Shown here piece after piece: positions 24,035-37,218 of a stretch of 64,000 bases of DNA; the stretch's first letter is position 1, and the number at the start of each line of letters is the position of its first letter. The notes below the pieces were generated by a model, which did no database searches, had not been told where the DNA came from, and saw only the letters and a list, made by a program, of their open reading frames with translations. The stretch is from Streptomyces sp. Ru71. GTDB taxonomy: Bacteria > Actinomycetota > Actinomycetes > Streptomycetales > Streptomycetaceae. The position numbers were made by a program, and so were the translations under genes. The stretch is taken from the NCBI RefSeq assembly GCF_002920535.1, contig NZ_PQSS01000003.1:186001-250000 (forward strand), in the 5' to 3' direction.

Positions 24035-25435
24035 ATGGGTGAGGTCTTCGCCGGACGGTACGAACTGGTCGATCCGATCGGACGCGGCGGCGTCGGCGCC
24101 GTCTGGCGGGTGTGGGACCACCGCCGCCGCCGGTACGCGGCCGCCAAGGTCCTCCAGCAGCGCGACGCGCACGCGTTGCTGAGGTTCGTCCGGGAGCAGG
24201 CGCTGCGGATCGACCATCCGCATGTCCTCGCGCCGACCAGCTGGGCCGCCGACGACGACCAGGTCCTGTTCACGATGGACCTGGTCACCGGCGGCTCGCT
24301 GGTCCACCTCGTCGGCGACTACGGTCCGCTGCCCCCGGCGTTCGTGTGCACGCTGCTCGACCAGTTGCTGTCCGGCCTGGCCGCGGTGCACGCCGAGGGC
24401 GTCGTCCACCGTGACATCAAGCCCGCCAACATCCTGCTGGAGGCCACCGGCACGGGCCGGCCCCGGCTGCGGCTGTCGGACTTCGGCATCGCGATGCGGC
24501 TGGGCGAGCCGCGTCTGACGGAGACCAACCTGGTGGTGGGGACGCCGGGTTACCTCGCGCCCGAACAGCTGCTGGGCGCCGAGCCGGACTTCCCGGCCGA
24601 CCTGTTCGCCGTCGGCCTGGTCGCGCTGTACCTGCTGGAGGGTGCCAAGCCGGACGCCAAGGCGCTCGTCCAGTACTTCGCCGACCACGGCACCCCGGGT
24701 GCGCCCAAAGGGGTGCCGGAGCCGCTGTGGCAGGTCGTGGCCGCGCTGCTGCAGCCCGACCCGCAGGCCCGTTTCCGTACGGCGACGGGGGCGCGCAAGG
24801 CGCTGGCGGCGGCCCGTGAGCTCCTGCCGGAGCCGGGTCCCGACGACGAGCTGATCGAGATCTTCGACCAAGTCGGGCCGCTGCCGCCGGGGTTCGGCCC
24901 GCGGGGGCCGCTCGCGGTCACCGGGCACGGCGAAGCGACGCCGGTGACGCCGGTGACGCCGCCTCAGCCCTGGCAGCCGGAGCAGGCGTTACCCCGGAAA
25001 CCGACCGCTGCCCCGCTGCCCGCTGACCGGTCCGGCTCCTGGCAGCCGACCTCCATCCCCCCACACGCAGACCAGTCCGGCTCCTGGCAACCGACCGCCG
25101 TCCCCCCACACGCAGACCAGTCCGGCTCTCGGCAGCCGGCCGCCGTCCCCCCACCCCCGGACCCATCCGGCTCCTGGCGGCCGACCGCCGTACCGCTGAC
25201 GCCGGCCGGGGCCATGGCGCAGGAGCCGACCGTCGACACCCCCACCCACGTCCTGCCCGCGTATCGAGCCGACGCCGTCACCGCGTCGTACACCACGCAT
25301 GTGCCGCAGGCTCCGCCTCCGCCGGGGACCGCTGCGCGCCGCCGCCCCGGACCGCCCGCCCGGGTCGCCGTGTCGTTGCTGCTGCTCGCCCTGGTCTGTT
25401 ACGCCGTCGGGTTCTGGGCGCTGGTCCGCATCTGA
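24035..25435 (+). CDS. Ser/Thr protein kinase with repeat linker and C-terminal membrane anchor
   Basis: 466 residues. The kinase domain (7-270) has IGRGGVGAVWRV, AAAKVLQ with the ATP lysine, HRDIKPANILL, SDFGIAMRL and GTPGYLAPEQ, so it looks catalytically complete. A Pro-rich linker contains four 15-residue repeats (SGSWQPTAVPPHADQ type, residues 333-392, 45-bp units from 25031). The protein ends in one membrane helix (about 444-464) with almost nothing outside, so it has no external sensor domain, unlike PknB. It overlaps the convergent secreted-protein gene by 37 bp. Confidence 0.92.
   Translation: MGEVFAGRYELVDPIGRGGVGAVWRVWDHRRRRYAAAKVLQQRDAHALLRFVREQALRIDHPHVLAPTSWAADDDQVLFTMDLVTGGSLVHLVGDYGPLPPAFVCTLLDQLLSGLAAVHAEGVVHRDIKPANILLEATGTGRPRLRLSDFGIAMRLGEPRLTETNLVVGTPGYLAPEQLLGAEPDFPADLFAVGLVALYLLEGAKPDAKALVQYFADHGTPGAPKGVPEPLWQVVAALLQPDPQARFRTATGARKALAAARELLPEPGPDDELIEIFDQVGPLPPGFGPRGPLAVTGHGEATPVTPVTPPQPWQPEQALPRKPTAAPLPADRSGSWQPTSIPPHADQSGSWQPTAVPPHADQSGSRQPAAVPPPPDPSGSWRPTAVPLTPAGAMAQEPTVDTPTHVLPAYRADAVTASYTTHVPQAPPPPGTAARRRPGPPARVAVSLLLLALVCYAVGFWALVRI
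25031..25210. repeat. In-frame 45-bp tandem repeat, four copies, in the kinase gene
   Basis: Four 45-bp units (25031, 25076, 25121, 25166) begin TCCGGCTCC and encode SGSWQPT-like 15-residue repeats in the linker between the kinase domain and the membrane helix. Copies 1-3 are nearest in sequence, the fourth has diverged. Confidence 0.9.
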
Positions 25436-26694
25436 GCGGCCCGGCGCCGTGCCAGTGCCGTCCAGCCGCCGAGGACCGCCAGCAGCACGGTCCCGGTGCC
25501 GATGCCGCCCACGGCGAGAGCCTTCAGCAGGGTGTCGCCGGACGCGCCGGCGCCCCCGGCCCCGCCTGCCGCGCCGAAGACGTCCCGGGGTGAGGGCCGT
25601 CCGGCATAACCCGGCCCGGCCTGCGGCTCGCCGTCCACCCGTACCCGCAGCGTCAGCGGCAGCGCTCCCGGGCCGAGCCGGTCGGCCACGCGCGCGGCCA
25701 GGTGCACCACCAGGTAGTACGACCCGGCGAACCGCATCCCGGAGACCGCGTCCCGCGCGGCGTACCGGTTGCGGTAGGCGACCGGCGGCACGGGCGGCAG
25801 GGCCGCCGACTTCTGCGTGCCGTCGTAGCCGACGCCGACGTCGGTGACGTGTGCGCGCACCGGGTTGAACAGGGCCAGCTCCAGCGCGCCGGCGGTGTAG
25901 CCGCCACGCTCGGCGGTGCCGCCCAGCTCCACGGTGGCGGCCGGCCGCTGCCCCCAGTCCACGGGCACCTTGTAGTAGAGGGTCTGCCCGGGCCGTACGG
26001 CGGTCTGCCAGGCGCCCTCGCCGACGAGCGGCGCGGTGGCGAAACCGGCGCCGGCCGGGCGGCTCGCGGGGGTGCCCGGCGGCGGTGTGGCGGACGCGGA
26101 GTCCCAGGCTTCGGGGGCGCGGGTGGGACCGGGCCGCGCGAGCGGCGGCTCCGTGGCCGCGGTCAGTTCCAGCTGCCACGGCTGCGGCGAGGACTCCGTG
26201 CCGGCGGCCCGTCCGGCGCGCTCCACCACGACGTAGTACGACCCGGCGCTGCGGCACGCCGTCCGGCCGGACGCGGCGATCTCCCGCGCGCCCCAGGCCG
26301 TCACGGGATGCGGGCTGCGGGACGCGCCGAACAGTTCGGTGTCGTAGGAGCAGGAGTGCCCGTCGGCGTCCTGGACGGCCACTTTCAGGCCGTCGGCGGC
26401 GGAGACCTCGGCGTCCGCCGGCGGGACGGCGGTGGCGGAGACGTACGCGTTCGACGTGCCGTCCAGATCGAGCCGGTAGTAGACCGGTCCCTTCCCCGTC
26501 AGCGTGGAGCGGTAGCTGTGCCCGGCCGCGAGTCCCGCGGCGCCGCCGGTGCCCGGTGCGGCGGCGACGGTCCGGGCGCCGGGGTCGAAGGCGTAGGAGC
26601 CGGATTCCGGGGTGCCGGTCGACGCCCGAGCGGGTGAGGCCGCCGCCAGCACCGTGCCCAGGATCAGCAGCGCAGCCCCCGTACGTCCTCCCAT
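25399..26694 (-). CDS. Secreted, C-terminally membrane-anchored protein of unknown function
   Basis: 431 residues from the ATG at 26694 (GAGGGGG upstream). A signal peptide (residues 1-25, ALLILGTVLAAASPARAS) is followed by two beta-rich segments, each with a GxSYYxVV-type strand (GRTACRSAGSYYVVVERAG near 147 and RFAGSYYLVVHLAAR near 330). This suggests a duplicated carbohydrate-binding or jelly-roll-like module. A linker and a C-terminal helix (about 393-418) with a basic cytoplasmic end complete it. The gene end overlaps the neighbouring kinase gene on the opposite strand. I do not recognise a named family. Confidence 0.8.
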   Translation of the reverse strand: MGGRTGAALLILGTVLAAASPARASTGTPESGSYAFDPGARTVAAAPGTGGAAGLAAGHSYRSTLTGKGPVYYRLDLDGTSNAYVSATAVPPADAEVSAADGLKVAVQDADGHSCSYDTELFGASRSPHPVTAWGAREIAASGRTACRSAGSYYVVVERAGRAAGTESSPQPWQLELTAATEPPLARPGPTRAPEAWDSASATPPPGTPASRPAGAGFATAPLVGEGAWQTAVRPGQTLYYKVPVDWGQRPAATVELGGTAERGGYTAGALELALFNPVRAHVTDVGVGYDGTQKSAALPPVPPVAYRNRYAARDAVSGMRFAGSYYLVVHLAARVADRLGPGALPLTLRVRVDGEPQAGPGYAGRPSPRDVFGAAGGAGGAGASGDTLLKALAVGGIGTGTVLLAVLGGWTALARRRAAQMRTSAQNPTA

Positions 26695-26817
26695 ACGCGC
26701 CCCCTCGCCGCTCCGCAACCGGACGGTGCCCATCCTGCCCCGGCACTCCCTTCGGCACCCCTGGTACCGATCAATTCCCGCCCGGCCCGCCCCCGACCCG
26801 CTCCCGAACAGCACAAA

Positions 26818-26843
26818 ACCCCGACCGCTCGGGCGGCCGGGGT
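26818..26843. terminator. Hairpin terminator
   Basis: An inverted repeat CCCCGACCGC...GCGGCCGGGG with one internal mismatch, preceded by an A-run. It lies downstream of the leftward DLW-39 gene and upstream of the secreted-protein gene. Confidence 0.7.
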
Positions 26844-26876
26844 CTGCTGGAATTCCGGAACTCGGTGTTCTGGCAC

Positions 26877-27005
26877 TCAGGAGCCGGTGGGCACGGAGTC
26901 GGTCGCCTCCGTCCACAGGTCCTGCTCAGCGCGATCCGCCTGGATCTGGCGGTACACGAGGAGCCCGCCGATGGCGGCCAGTGCGACCAGGAGCAGCTTC
27001 TTCAC
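26877..27005 (-). CDS. DLW-39 family small protein
   Basis: 42 residues from a GTG at 27005 with a GAGGT ribosome site. MKKLLLVALAAIGGLLVYRQ forms one short membrane helix or signal-like segment, followed by AEQDLWTEATDSV with the Asp-Leu-Trp motif that names the family. These tiny proteins are conserved in actinobacteria near the gyrase locus. No function is known. Confidence 0.85.
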   Translation of the reverse strand: MKKLLLVALAAIGGLLVYRQIQADRAEQDLWTEATDSVPTGS

Positions 27006-27309
27006 CGCGCGACCTCGTCTTTCGTTGACGTAAGGGACCTCTGGCGCCCGACTATACACACCGGCCGATACCGATCGGTGACCTGCGTCGGGGCTCCAAC
27101 TGGCCATGCGAAGCGGCGCGATGGAAGCGGCTCTGACCCCTGCGAGCGGGCCGGCCGAGGCCCTGACCGAGCCTCCTGGGCTGGTACGCCCATCCGAGTG
27201 GTGTTCATCGGAACATCGACGCGCCACGGGCGTCGGTCCACCACTTCGCGGTCCCCATACACATCATGAGGAAAGTACGCAAATCGCCCAACCCGAAAGT
27301 GAGGGGATC
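27006..27309. promoter_or_regulatory. Divergent intergenic region
   Basis: 304 bp between the DLW-39 gene and a divergent secreted-protein gene. It contains a TATACACA stretch at about 27053 and otherwise no recognisable gene or repeat. It is expected to hold both promoters. Confidence 0.3.
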
Positions 27310-27699
27310 ATGGCTACGAACCAGGTCAAGCAGCTGTGGACGGTCATCGTGACCGCCTTCCTCGCGCTGTTCACGGCGCTCGGACTCGTCACCACGACCG
27401 CCGCCGCGGCGGTACCGCAGAGCGACGCGGCACGCAACAGCAGCAGCGACGACGCGACCACCGCCCCCGAGGCGGCGGCACCGCCACTGTCGCCCTGGTC
27501 CTGGCTCCACGCCCGGTCCCTTCCGCCCACGATGAAGCAGCGCATCCGCGCCGAGGCCCACGGCAAGTCCCCCAGCTGCCGCCACCGCCCGATCGACGAC
27601 GAAGCGGCGGCCGAACAGTCCTCCTGCGACAGCGCCGCCGCCCCCGAACGGGCCGCGATCCCCGCCCAGCAGCGCCCCATGATCCCCCTGCAGCGCTGA
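27310..27699 (+). CDS. Small secreted protein of unknown function
   Basis: 129 residues; the ATG at 27310 follows GTGAGGGGATC. A signal peptide or membrane helix spans residues 9-36 (LWTVIVTAFLALFTALGLVTTTAAAA), with a possible cleavage site after AAAA. The rest is low-complexity Ala/Pro/Ser with two cysteines (SCRHRP and SSCDSA) that could form a disulfide. It resembles short Streptomyces proteins found near the gyrase genes, but I cannot name the family with confidence. A hairpin terminator follows at 27783. Confidence 0.7.
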   Translation: MATNQVKQLWTVIVTAFLALFTALGLVTTTAAAAVPQSDAARNSSSDDATTAPEAAAPPLSPWSWLHARSLPPTMKQRIRAEAHGKSPSCRHRPIDDEAAAEQSSCDSAAAPERAAIPAQQRPMIPLQR

Positions 27700-27782
27700 C
27701 AGCGCCCGCACGGCGCCCCCGCCGTGCCCCACCAGCACCTTTGACGTGACGGCGATTCGCGTACAACCGCACGCGCAACAAC

Positions 27783-27812
27783 GGCCCGGCCGCTCGCAAG
27801 AGCCGCCGGGCC
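27783..27812. terminator. Hairpin terminator
   Basis: GGCCCGGC and GCCGGGCC enclose a smaller CTC-GCAA-GAG stem-loop. It lies 84 bp downstream of the rightward secreted-protein gene. Confidence 0.6.
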
Positions 27813-27899
27813 TCGCCGTGTGCACACCCCGGCCGAAGACGTCAGTGTTCGGCGCCTGCCTTGGGCATGCCTGGGTTTCTTTGCCCGGAATGTAAGTCC

Positions 27900-27908
27900 T
27901 TGTCCACA
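27900..27908 (+). promoter_or_regulatory. Isolated consensus DnaA box
   Basis: A perfect TTGTCCACA lies 47 bp upstream of the next gene's start and within its presumed promoter/leader. Confidence 0.5.
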
Positions 27909-27954
27909 ATGGATTTGATGAATACGCGCGCGACCACCGAACCAGGAGGGCCCC

Positions 27955-28251
27955 ATGTACGTCGTGGCCCAGCACAAGATCTTGGACCAGGAGACCGCGT
28001 TTCCCCGCGGCCAGGCCCTTATCGAGGGCATCGGAGCGCCTGATGGCACCCGCGTGCTGCAGTTCTACCCGCACGTGGACGGATCCGCCGTGACGTGCCT
28101 CTGGGAGACGAAGTCCGTCGAAGATGTTCAGCGCTTCGTCGACGAAACTCTCGGGGACTCAAGCATCAACGTCTGCTACGAGGTCGACTCGGAGAAGGCA
28201 TTCGCCGATCGTCCACTCGGGATGAGGCCGTCGTCGACTCCTGTCACCTGA
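27955..28251 (+). CDS. Conserved hypothetical protein, small alpha/beta fold
   Basis: 98 residues; ATG after AGGAGGGCCCC. The alternating pattern (MYVVAQHKI, VLQFYPHVDGSAVTCLWE, SVEDVQRFVDETLG, INVCYEVDSEKAF) fits a ferredoxin-like alpha/beta fold of the kind seen in DUF4242- or dimeric alpha/beta-barrel-type proteins. No signal peptide is present. No metal site is evident beyond one His and two Cys. Function unknown. A strong terminator follows before tRNA-Ile. Confidence 0.75.
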   Translation: MYVVAQHKILDQETAFPRGQALIEGIGAPDGTRVLQFYPHVDGSAVTCLWETKSVEDVQRFVDETLGDSSINVCYEVDSEKAFADRPLGMRPSSTPVT

Positions 28252-28306
28252 GACGAACGATACGAGGAGTCATCAGGCGTAGGCGCTCAGCGAACACATG
28301 ACCAAA

Positions 28307-28335
28307 AGACCCCCGGCCCTGCGGGCCGGGGGTCT
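28307..28335. terminator. Strong hairpin terminator
   Basis: AGACCCCCGGCCC pairs perfectly with GGGCCGGGGGTCT across a 3-nt loop. It separates the 98-aa protein gene from the convergent tRNA-Ile. Confidence 0.88.
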
Positions 28336-28344
28336 TCGTGTCTG

Positions 28345-28418
28345 TGGGGCTAACAGGATTTGAACCTGTGGCCTCATCCTTATCAGGGATGCGCTCTAAC
28401 CAACTGAGCTATAGCCCC
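28345..28418 (-). tRNA. tRNA-Ile (anticodon GAT)
   Basis: A 74-nt cloverleaf on the minus strand: GGGGCTATAGCTCAGTTGG at the 5' end, anticodon loop CTGATAA reading GAT, T arm GGTTCAAATCC, discriminator A, no encoded CCA. The acceptor stem pairs fully (GGGGCTA/TAGCCCC). Confidence 0.96.
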
Positions 28419-28509
28419 GCCGCGCTTTTGCGGTGTGTGTCCCGCGCGCTGACTCCTGAAGATTAGCGCACGAGGGGCGCAGTCCCAAAATCGGTGCTCG
28501 TGGAGGGGC

Positions 28510-29202
28510 TCACTCGTCCTCGGCGAGCGTCAGCTCGATGCCGCCGACGAAGCCCGCGGAGAGGTTGTAGATGAACGCGCCGAGGGTCGCCAGCGCCGTC
28601 GCCAGGACGACGTCGATGACCGCGATGATCGTCGCGAACATCAGCACATGGGGGAGCGACAGGAAGGCCTGCAGGTCGAAGCCGTTGGACTCGTTGGAGC
28701 CGGTCGCCTCCGAGATCGTGCCGCCGACCGTGGAGAAGACGCCCATCGCGTCCATCACCATCCACAGCACCGCGGCCGCCACGATCGTGCAGATGCCCAG
28801 CGCGATGGAGAGCAGGAAGCTGACCTTCATCACCGACCACGGGTCGGCCTTGGCCACCCGCAGCCGCGCCTTGCGCACCCGGGGCGTCGTACGGACCCCC
28901 GTGCGCGGCCGGCGCACGGCGCCCGTGTCGTAGGCCTGCGGCGGGTGGTAGGGCCCGCCGGGCTGCTGTGCCTGCCGCTCGTCGGGCAGCGGCGATCCCT
29001 GCTGGCCTCGGACGTCCGTCACGGTTCCCCCCTGGGATCCCTGGGTGTCGGAAGAGGGTGTGCCCTTGCCGGGCGTCCTGATCGCCTGCAGGTTGGTGGT
29101 CTGCGGGTCGTTCGCAGGTGAGGCATGCGCGGCGGAGCCACGGCCGCCGCCGTCCGTTCCCGTACTGGTACCGGTCGGTCCGGCGCCCGTGGCTCCGCTC
29201 AC
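28510..29202 (-). CDS. DUF3566 transmembrane protein
   Basis: 230 residues from a GTG, 18 bp after gyrA, so probably the last gene of the gyrB-gyrA transcript. Residues 1-105 are disordered (Gly/Thr/Gln/Pro). The DUF3566 domain follows: RKARLRVAKADPWSVMKVSFLLSIALGICTIVAAAVLW with helix 1 (about 123-145), then helix 2 (about 184-206) and the FIYNLSAGFVGGIELTLAEDE end. The family is actinobacterial and usually sits beside gyrA. Function is unestablished. Confidence 0.9.
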   Translation of the reverse strand: MSGATGAGPTGTSTGTDGGGRGSAAHASPANDPQTTNLQAIRTPGKGTPSSDTQGSQGGTVTDVRGQQGSPLPDERQAQQPGGPYHPPQAYDTGAVRRPRTGVRTTPRVRKARLRVAKADPWSVMKVSFLLSIALGICTIVAAAVLWMVMDAMGVFSTVGGTISEATGSNESNGFDLQAFLSLPHVLMFATIIAVIDVVLATALATLGAFIYNLSAGFVGGIELTLAEDE

Positions 29203-29220
29203 GCTGACTCACTCCTCGTG

Positions 29221-31812
<2,592 letters not shown>

Positions 31813-31854
31813 TGCTGGTGAAGATCCTTCCCTGTGCGGTCAGCTGAGACCGAC

Positions 31855-34474
<2,620 letters not shown>

Positions 34475-35020
34475 TCAGCCGTAGGTGTCGCCCGGCCCCG
34501 CGCTGCCCGGGGCGCGCAGCGGGCCGTAGCGGCGCACCGGGCCGCCCGGGCCCAGCACCTTGATCATGCGGACCGAGCCATGGCCCAGGTCCTCGTTGAG
34601 CCGCGCGACCAGCGTCGGCGCCAGCAGCCGCAGGTTCGTCGCCCAGGCCGTGGAGTCGCAGCGCACCACCAGCACCCGCTCGTCCTCGTCGTACCTCTCC
34701 GGCACACAGTGCTTGGCCACGTCCTCGCCGACGATCTCCGGCCAGCGGCCCATCACGCCGCCCACCGCGGCCGGCGTCTCCCAGCCCCGCTCGGTGATCA
34801 GCCGGTTGATCGCGGCGCCCAGCGCCATCGGATCGCGTCCGTCGGCGCGCGCGCCGGAGCGCAGACCGCCGCCCCGGCGTGCCTGCTTCTTCTGCTGCGC
34901 CGCGTCGCCACGCGCGCGTGCGGCCTCCTTCGCCGCCCGCAGCGCCACGCGCGCGAGATCGACACCGGACGGCTCGGGGGCCCGCTCGGGTCCCTCGTTC
35001 TCCGGCTGCTGTCCGGTCAT
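34475..35020 (-). CDS. dciA: DciA-like protein (DUF721)
   Basis: 181 residues; the ATG overlaps the recF stop (ATGA). An N-terminal basic, disordered region (residues 1-60) precedes the DUF721/DciA domain (about 65-165): [61 protein letters not shown]. DciA proteins are the ancestral loaders or operators of the replicative helicase in bacteria lacking DnaC/DnaI. The location between recF and gyrB is the normal actinobacterial one. Confidence 0.88.
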   Translation of the reverse strand: MTGQQPENEGPERAPEPSGVDLARVALRAAKEAARARGDAAQQKKQARRGGGLRSGARADGRDPMALGAAINRLITERGWETPAAVGGVMGRWPEIVGEDVAKHCVPERYDEDERVLVVRCDSTAWATNLRLLAPTLVARLNEDLGHGSVRMIKVLGPGGPVRRYGPLRAPGSAGPGDTYG

Positions 35021-36138
35021 ACGCGCCTCACCTCCCCGTCCGCCACCGCGTACCGCGCCCCGCTGAGCACATGCGGTACGTCATCGTCGACGGCGGCCGT
35101 CACCAGCACCTGCTCACCGGGCGCTACCAGCTCGGCGAGGCGCTCACGGCGGCGGGCGTCCAGCTCGGCGAAGACGTCGTCGAGGATCAGCACCGGCTCG
35201 TTGCCCTCGGCGCGCAGCAGGTCGTAGGAGGCCAGGCGCAGGGCGAGGGCGTAGGACCAGGACTCGCCGTGCGAGGCGTAGCCCTTGGCGGGCAGCTGGC
35301 CGAGCTTCAGCAGCAGGTCGTCGCGGTGCGGTCCGACGAGGGTGACGCCCCGCTCGATCTCCTGCTTGCGGGTGTCCGCGAGCGCCGCCATCAGCTGTGC
35401 GTACAGATCCTCACGGGTGTGCGCCTCGCCGGGCGCGGACGGCTTGTACTCCAGCCCGATCGGCCCGCCGCCCGGGGCCAGCTGCTCGTACGCCTTGTCC
35501 GCCAGCGGCCGCAGCGCGCCGATCAGGTCGAGGCGCTGGGCGAGCAGCTCGGCGCCCGCCCGCGCCAGGTGCTGGTCCCACACGTCGAGCGTGGACAGGT
35601 CCATGGAGCGCCCGCCGTGCCGCCTGGCCAGCGCCGCCGTCTTCAGCAGGGTGTTGCGCTGCTTGAGCACGCGCTCGTAGTCGGAGCGCACGCCCGCCAT
35701 GCGCGGGGAGCGCGCGGTGATCAGCTCGTCCAGGAACCGCCGCCGCTCCCCGGGATCGCCCTTGACCAGCGCGAGGTCCTCCGGCGCGAACAGCACGGTC
35801 CGTACGATCCCCAGCACGTCCCTGGGCCTGACCTGCGAGGACCGGTTGATACGGGCCCGGTTGGCCTTGCCGGGGTTCAGCTCCAGCTCGACCAGCTGCT
35901 GCCGCTCGCCCTGGCGGACCTGGGCCCGGATCACCGCCCGCTCGGCGCCCATGCGCACCAGCGGGGCGTCGGAGGAGACGCGGTGGCTGCCGAGGGTGGC
36001 GAGATAGCCGACCGCCTCCACCAGGTTGGTCTTGCCCTGCCCGTTGGGTCCGACGAACGCGGTGACGCCGGCCTCCAGCGGGACCTCGGCCCGGGGGTAG
36101 GAGCGGAAGTCGGCCAGCGACAGATGCGTGACGTGCAT
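35017..36138 (-). CDS. recF: DNA replication and repair protein RecF
   Basis: 373 residues. An ABC-type ATPase with Walker A at 30-37 (GPNGQGKT), the signature LSGGxx-like region near the C-terminus ([15 protein letters not shown]) and Walker [20 protein letters not shown]. It binds ssDNA-dsDNA junctions and helps RecR/RecO load RecA at gaps. It lies 61 bp downstream of gnd and is translationally coupled to dciA. Confidence 0.97.
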   Translation of the reverse strand: MHVTHLSLADFRSYPRAEVPLEAGVTAFVGPNGQGKTNLVEAVGYLATLGSHRVSSDAPLVRMGAERAVIRAQVRQGERQQLVELELNPGKANRARINRSSQVRPRDVLGIVRTVLFAPEDLALVKGDPGERRRFLDELITARSPRMAGVRSDYERVLKQRNTLLKTAALARRHGGRSMDLSTLDVWDQHLARAGAELLAQRLDLIGALRPLADKAYEQLAPGGGPIGLEYKPSAPGEAHTREDLYAQLMAALADTRKQEIERGVTLVGPHRDDLLLKLGQLPAKGYASHGESWSYALALRLASYDLLRAEGNEPVLILDDVFAELDARRRERLAELVAPGEQVLVTAAVDDDVPHVLSGARYAVADGEVRRV

Positions 36139-36199
36139 GGTCGTTCGCCGACCTCCCCAACCTTCGGGTAGTGCGTGGTGCGCTTGCTCGTGCTGCGCG

Positions 36200-37075
36200 T
36201 TACTTCTTCTCGACCGCGTGGCCGCCGAACTGGTTCCGCAGCGCCGCGATCATCTTCATCTGCGGCGAGTCCTCCTGACGGGAGGCGAACCGCGCGAACA
36301 GCGACGCGGTGATCGCCGGCAGCGGCACCGCGTTGTCGATCGCGGCCTCCACAGTCCAGCGTCCCTCACCGGAGTCCTGTGCATAACCCCGCAGGCCGTC
36401 CAGGTGCTCGTCCTCGTCGAGGGCGTTGACCGCGAGGTCGAGCAGCCAGGAGCGGATGACCGTGCCCTCCTGCCAGGAGCGGAAGACCTCGCGGACGTTG
36501 TCCACGGAGTCGACCTTCTCCAGCAGCTCCCAGCCCTCGGCGTACGCCTGCATCATCGCGTACTCGATGCCGTTGTGGACCATCTTCGCGAAGTGCCCGG
36601 CGCCGACCTTGCCCGCGTGCACCGAGCCGAAGTCTCCCTCCGGCTTGAGCGCGTCGAAGACCGGCTGCACCTTGGCGACGTTCTCGGCGTCACCGCCGTA
36701 CATCAGGGCGTAGCCGTTCTCCAGGCCCCACACACCGCCGGAGACACCGCAGTCGACGAAGCCTATGCCCTTGGCGGCCAGCTCCCGGGCGTGCCTCTCG
36801 TCGTCGGTCCAGCGGGAGTTGCCGCCGTCCACGACCACGTCACCGGGCTCCAGCAGCTCGGCGAGCCGGTCGATGGTCGACTGGGTGGCCTCGCCGGCCG
36901 GCACCATCACCCAGACCACGCGCGGGCCGGAGAGCTTGCCCACAAGCTCTTCCAGGCTGTGGACATCCGCGACGTCCGGGTTGCGGTCGTATCCGACGAC
37001 GGTGTGGCCCGCGCGGCGGATCCGCTCGCGCATGTTGCCGCCCATCTTGCCGAGGCCGACGAGACCGAGCTCCAT
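36200..37075 (-). CDS. gnd: 6-phosphogluconate dehydrogenase, decarboxylating (short YqeC type)
   Basis: 291 residues. The N-terminal Rossmann motif [12 protein letters not shown], the substrate loop [11 protein letters not shown], and [19 protein letters not shown] with [18 protein letters not shown] identify 6-phosphogluconate dehydrogenase. The length is that of the short (about 300 aa) NAD-preferring group, rather than the 470-aa GndA. It converts 6-phosphogluconate to ribulose 5-phosphate and CO2. Its position between recF and dnaN is conserved in Streptomyces. Confidence 0.95.
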   Translation of the reverse strand: MELGLVGLGKMGGNMRERIRRAGHTVVGYDRNPDVADVHSLEELVGKLSGPRVVWVMVPAGEATQSTIDRLAELLEPGDVVVDGGNSRWTDDERHARELAAKGIGFVDCGVSGGVWGLENGYALMYGGDAENVAKVQPVFDALKPEGDFGSVHAGKVGAGHFAKMVHNGIEYAMMQAYAEGWELLEKVDSVDNVREVFRSWQEGTVIRSWLLDLAVNALDEDEHLDGLRGYAQDSGEGRWTVEAAIDNAVPLPAITASLFARFASRQEDSPQMKMIAALRNQFGGHAVEKK

Positions 37076-37107
37076 CAGTTGTGTTCCTTAAGGTCGCTGT
37101 GACGGAC

Positions 37108-37123
37108 GAGCACGCACGTGCTC
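37108..37123. terminator. Short palindrome between dnaN and gnd
   Basis: GAGCAC-GCAC-GTGCTC, a 6-bp stem in the 143-bp gap between dnaN and gnd. It could be a weak attenuating terminator or a protein site. Confidence 0.35.
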
Positions 37124-37218
37124 GCGCCCGAGCCTAAACCCGGACGCTCGTGCACAGCTGTGGGCATACGCGCTCAAACGTATGCCCTCACCTGGGGCTT
37201 TCACCTGGGGCTCTGCCG

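Noticed and set aside
36499-36507. TTGTCCACG inside gnd
   Set aside because: One-mismatch nonamer in conserved coding sequence, isolated.
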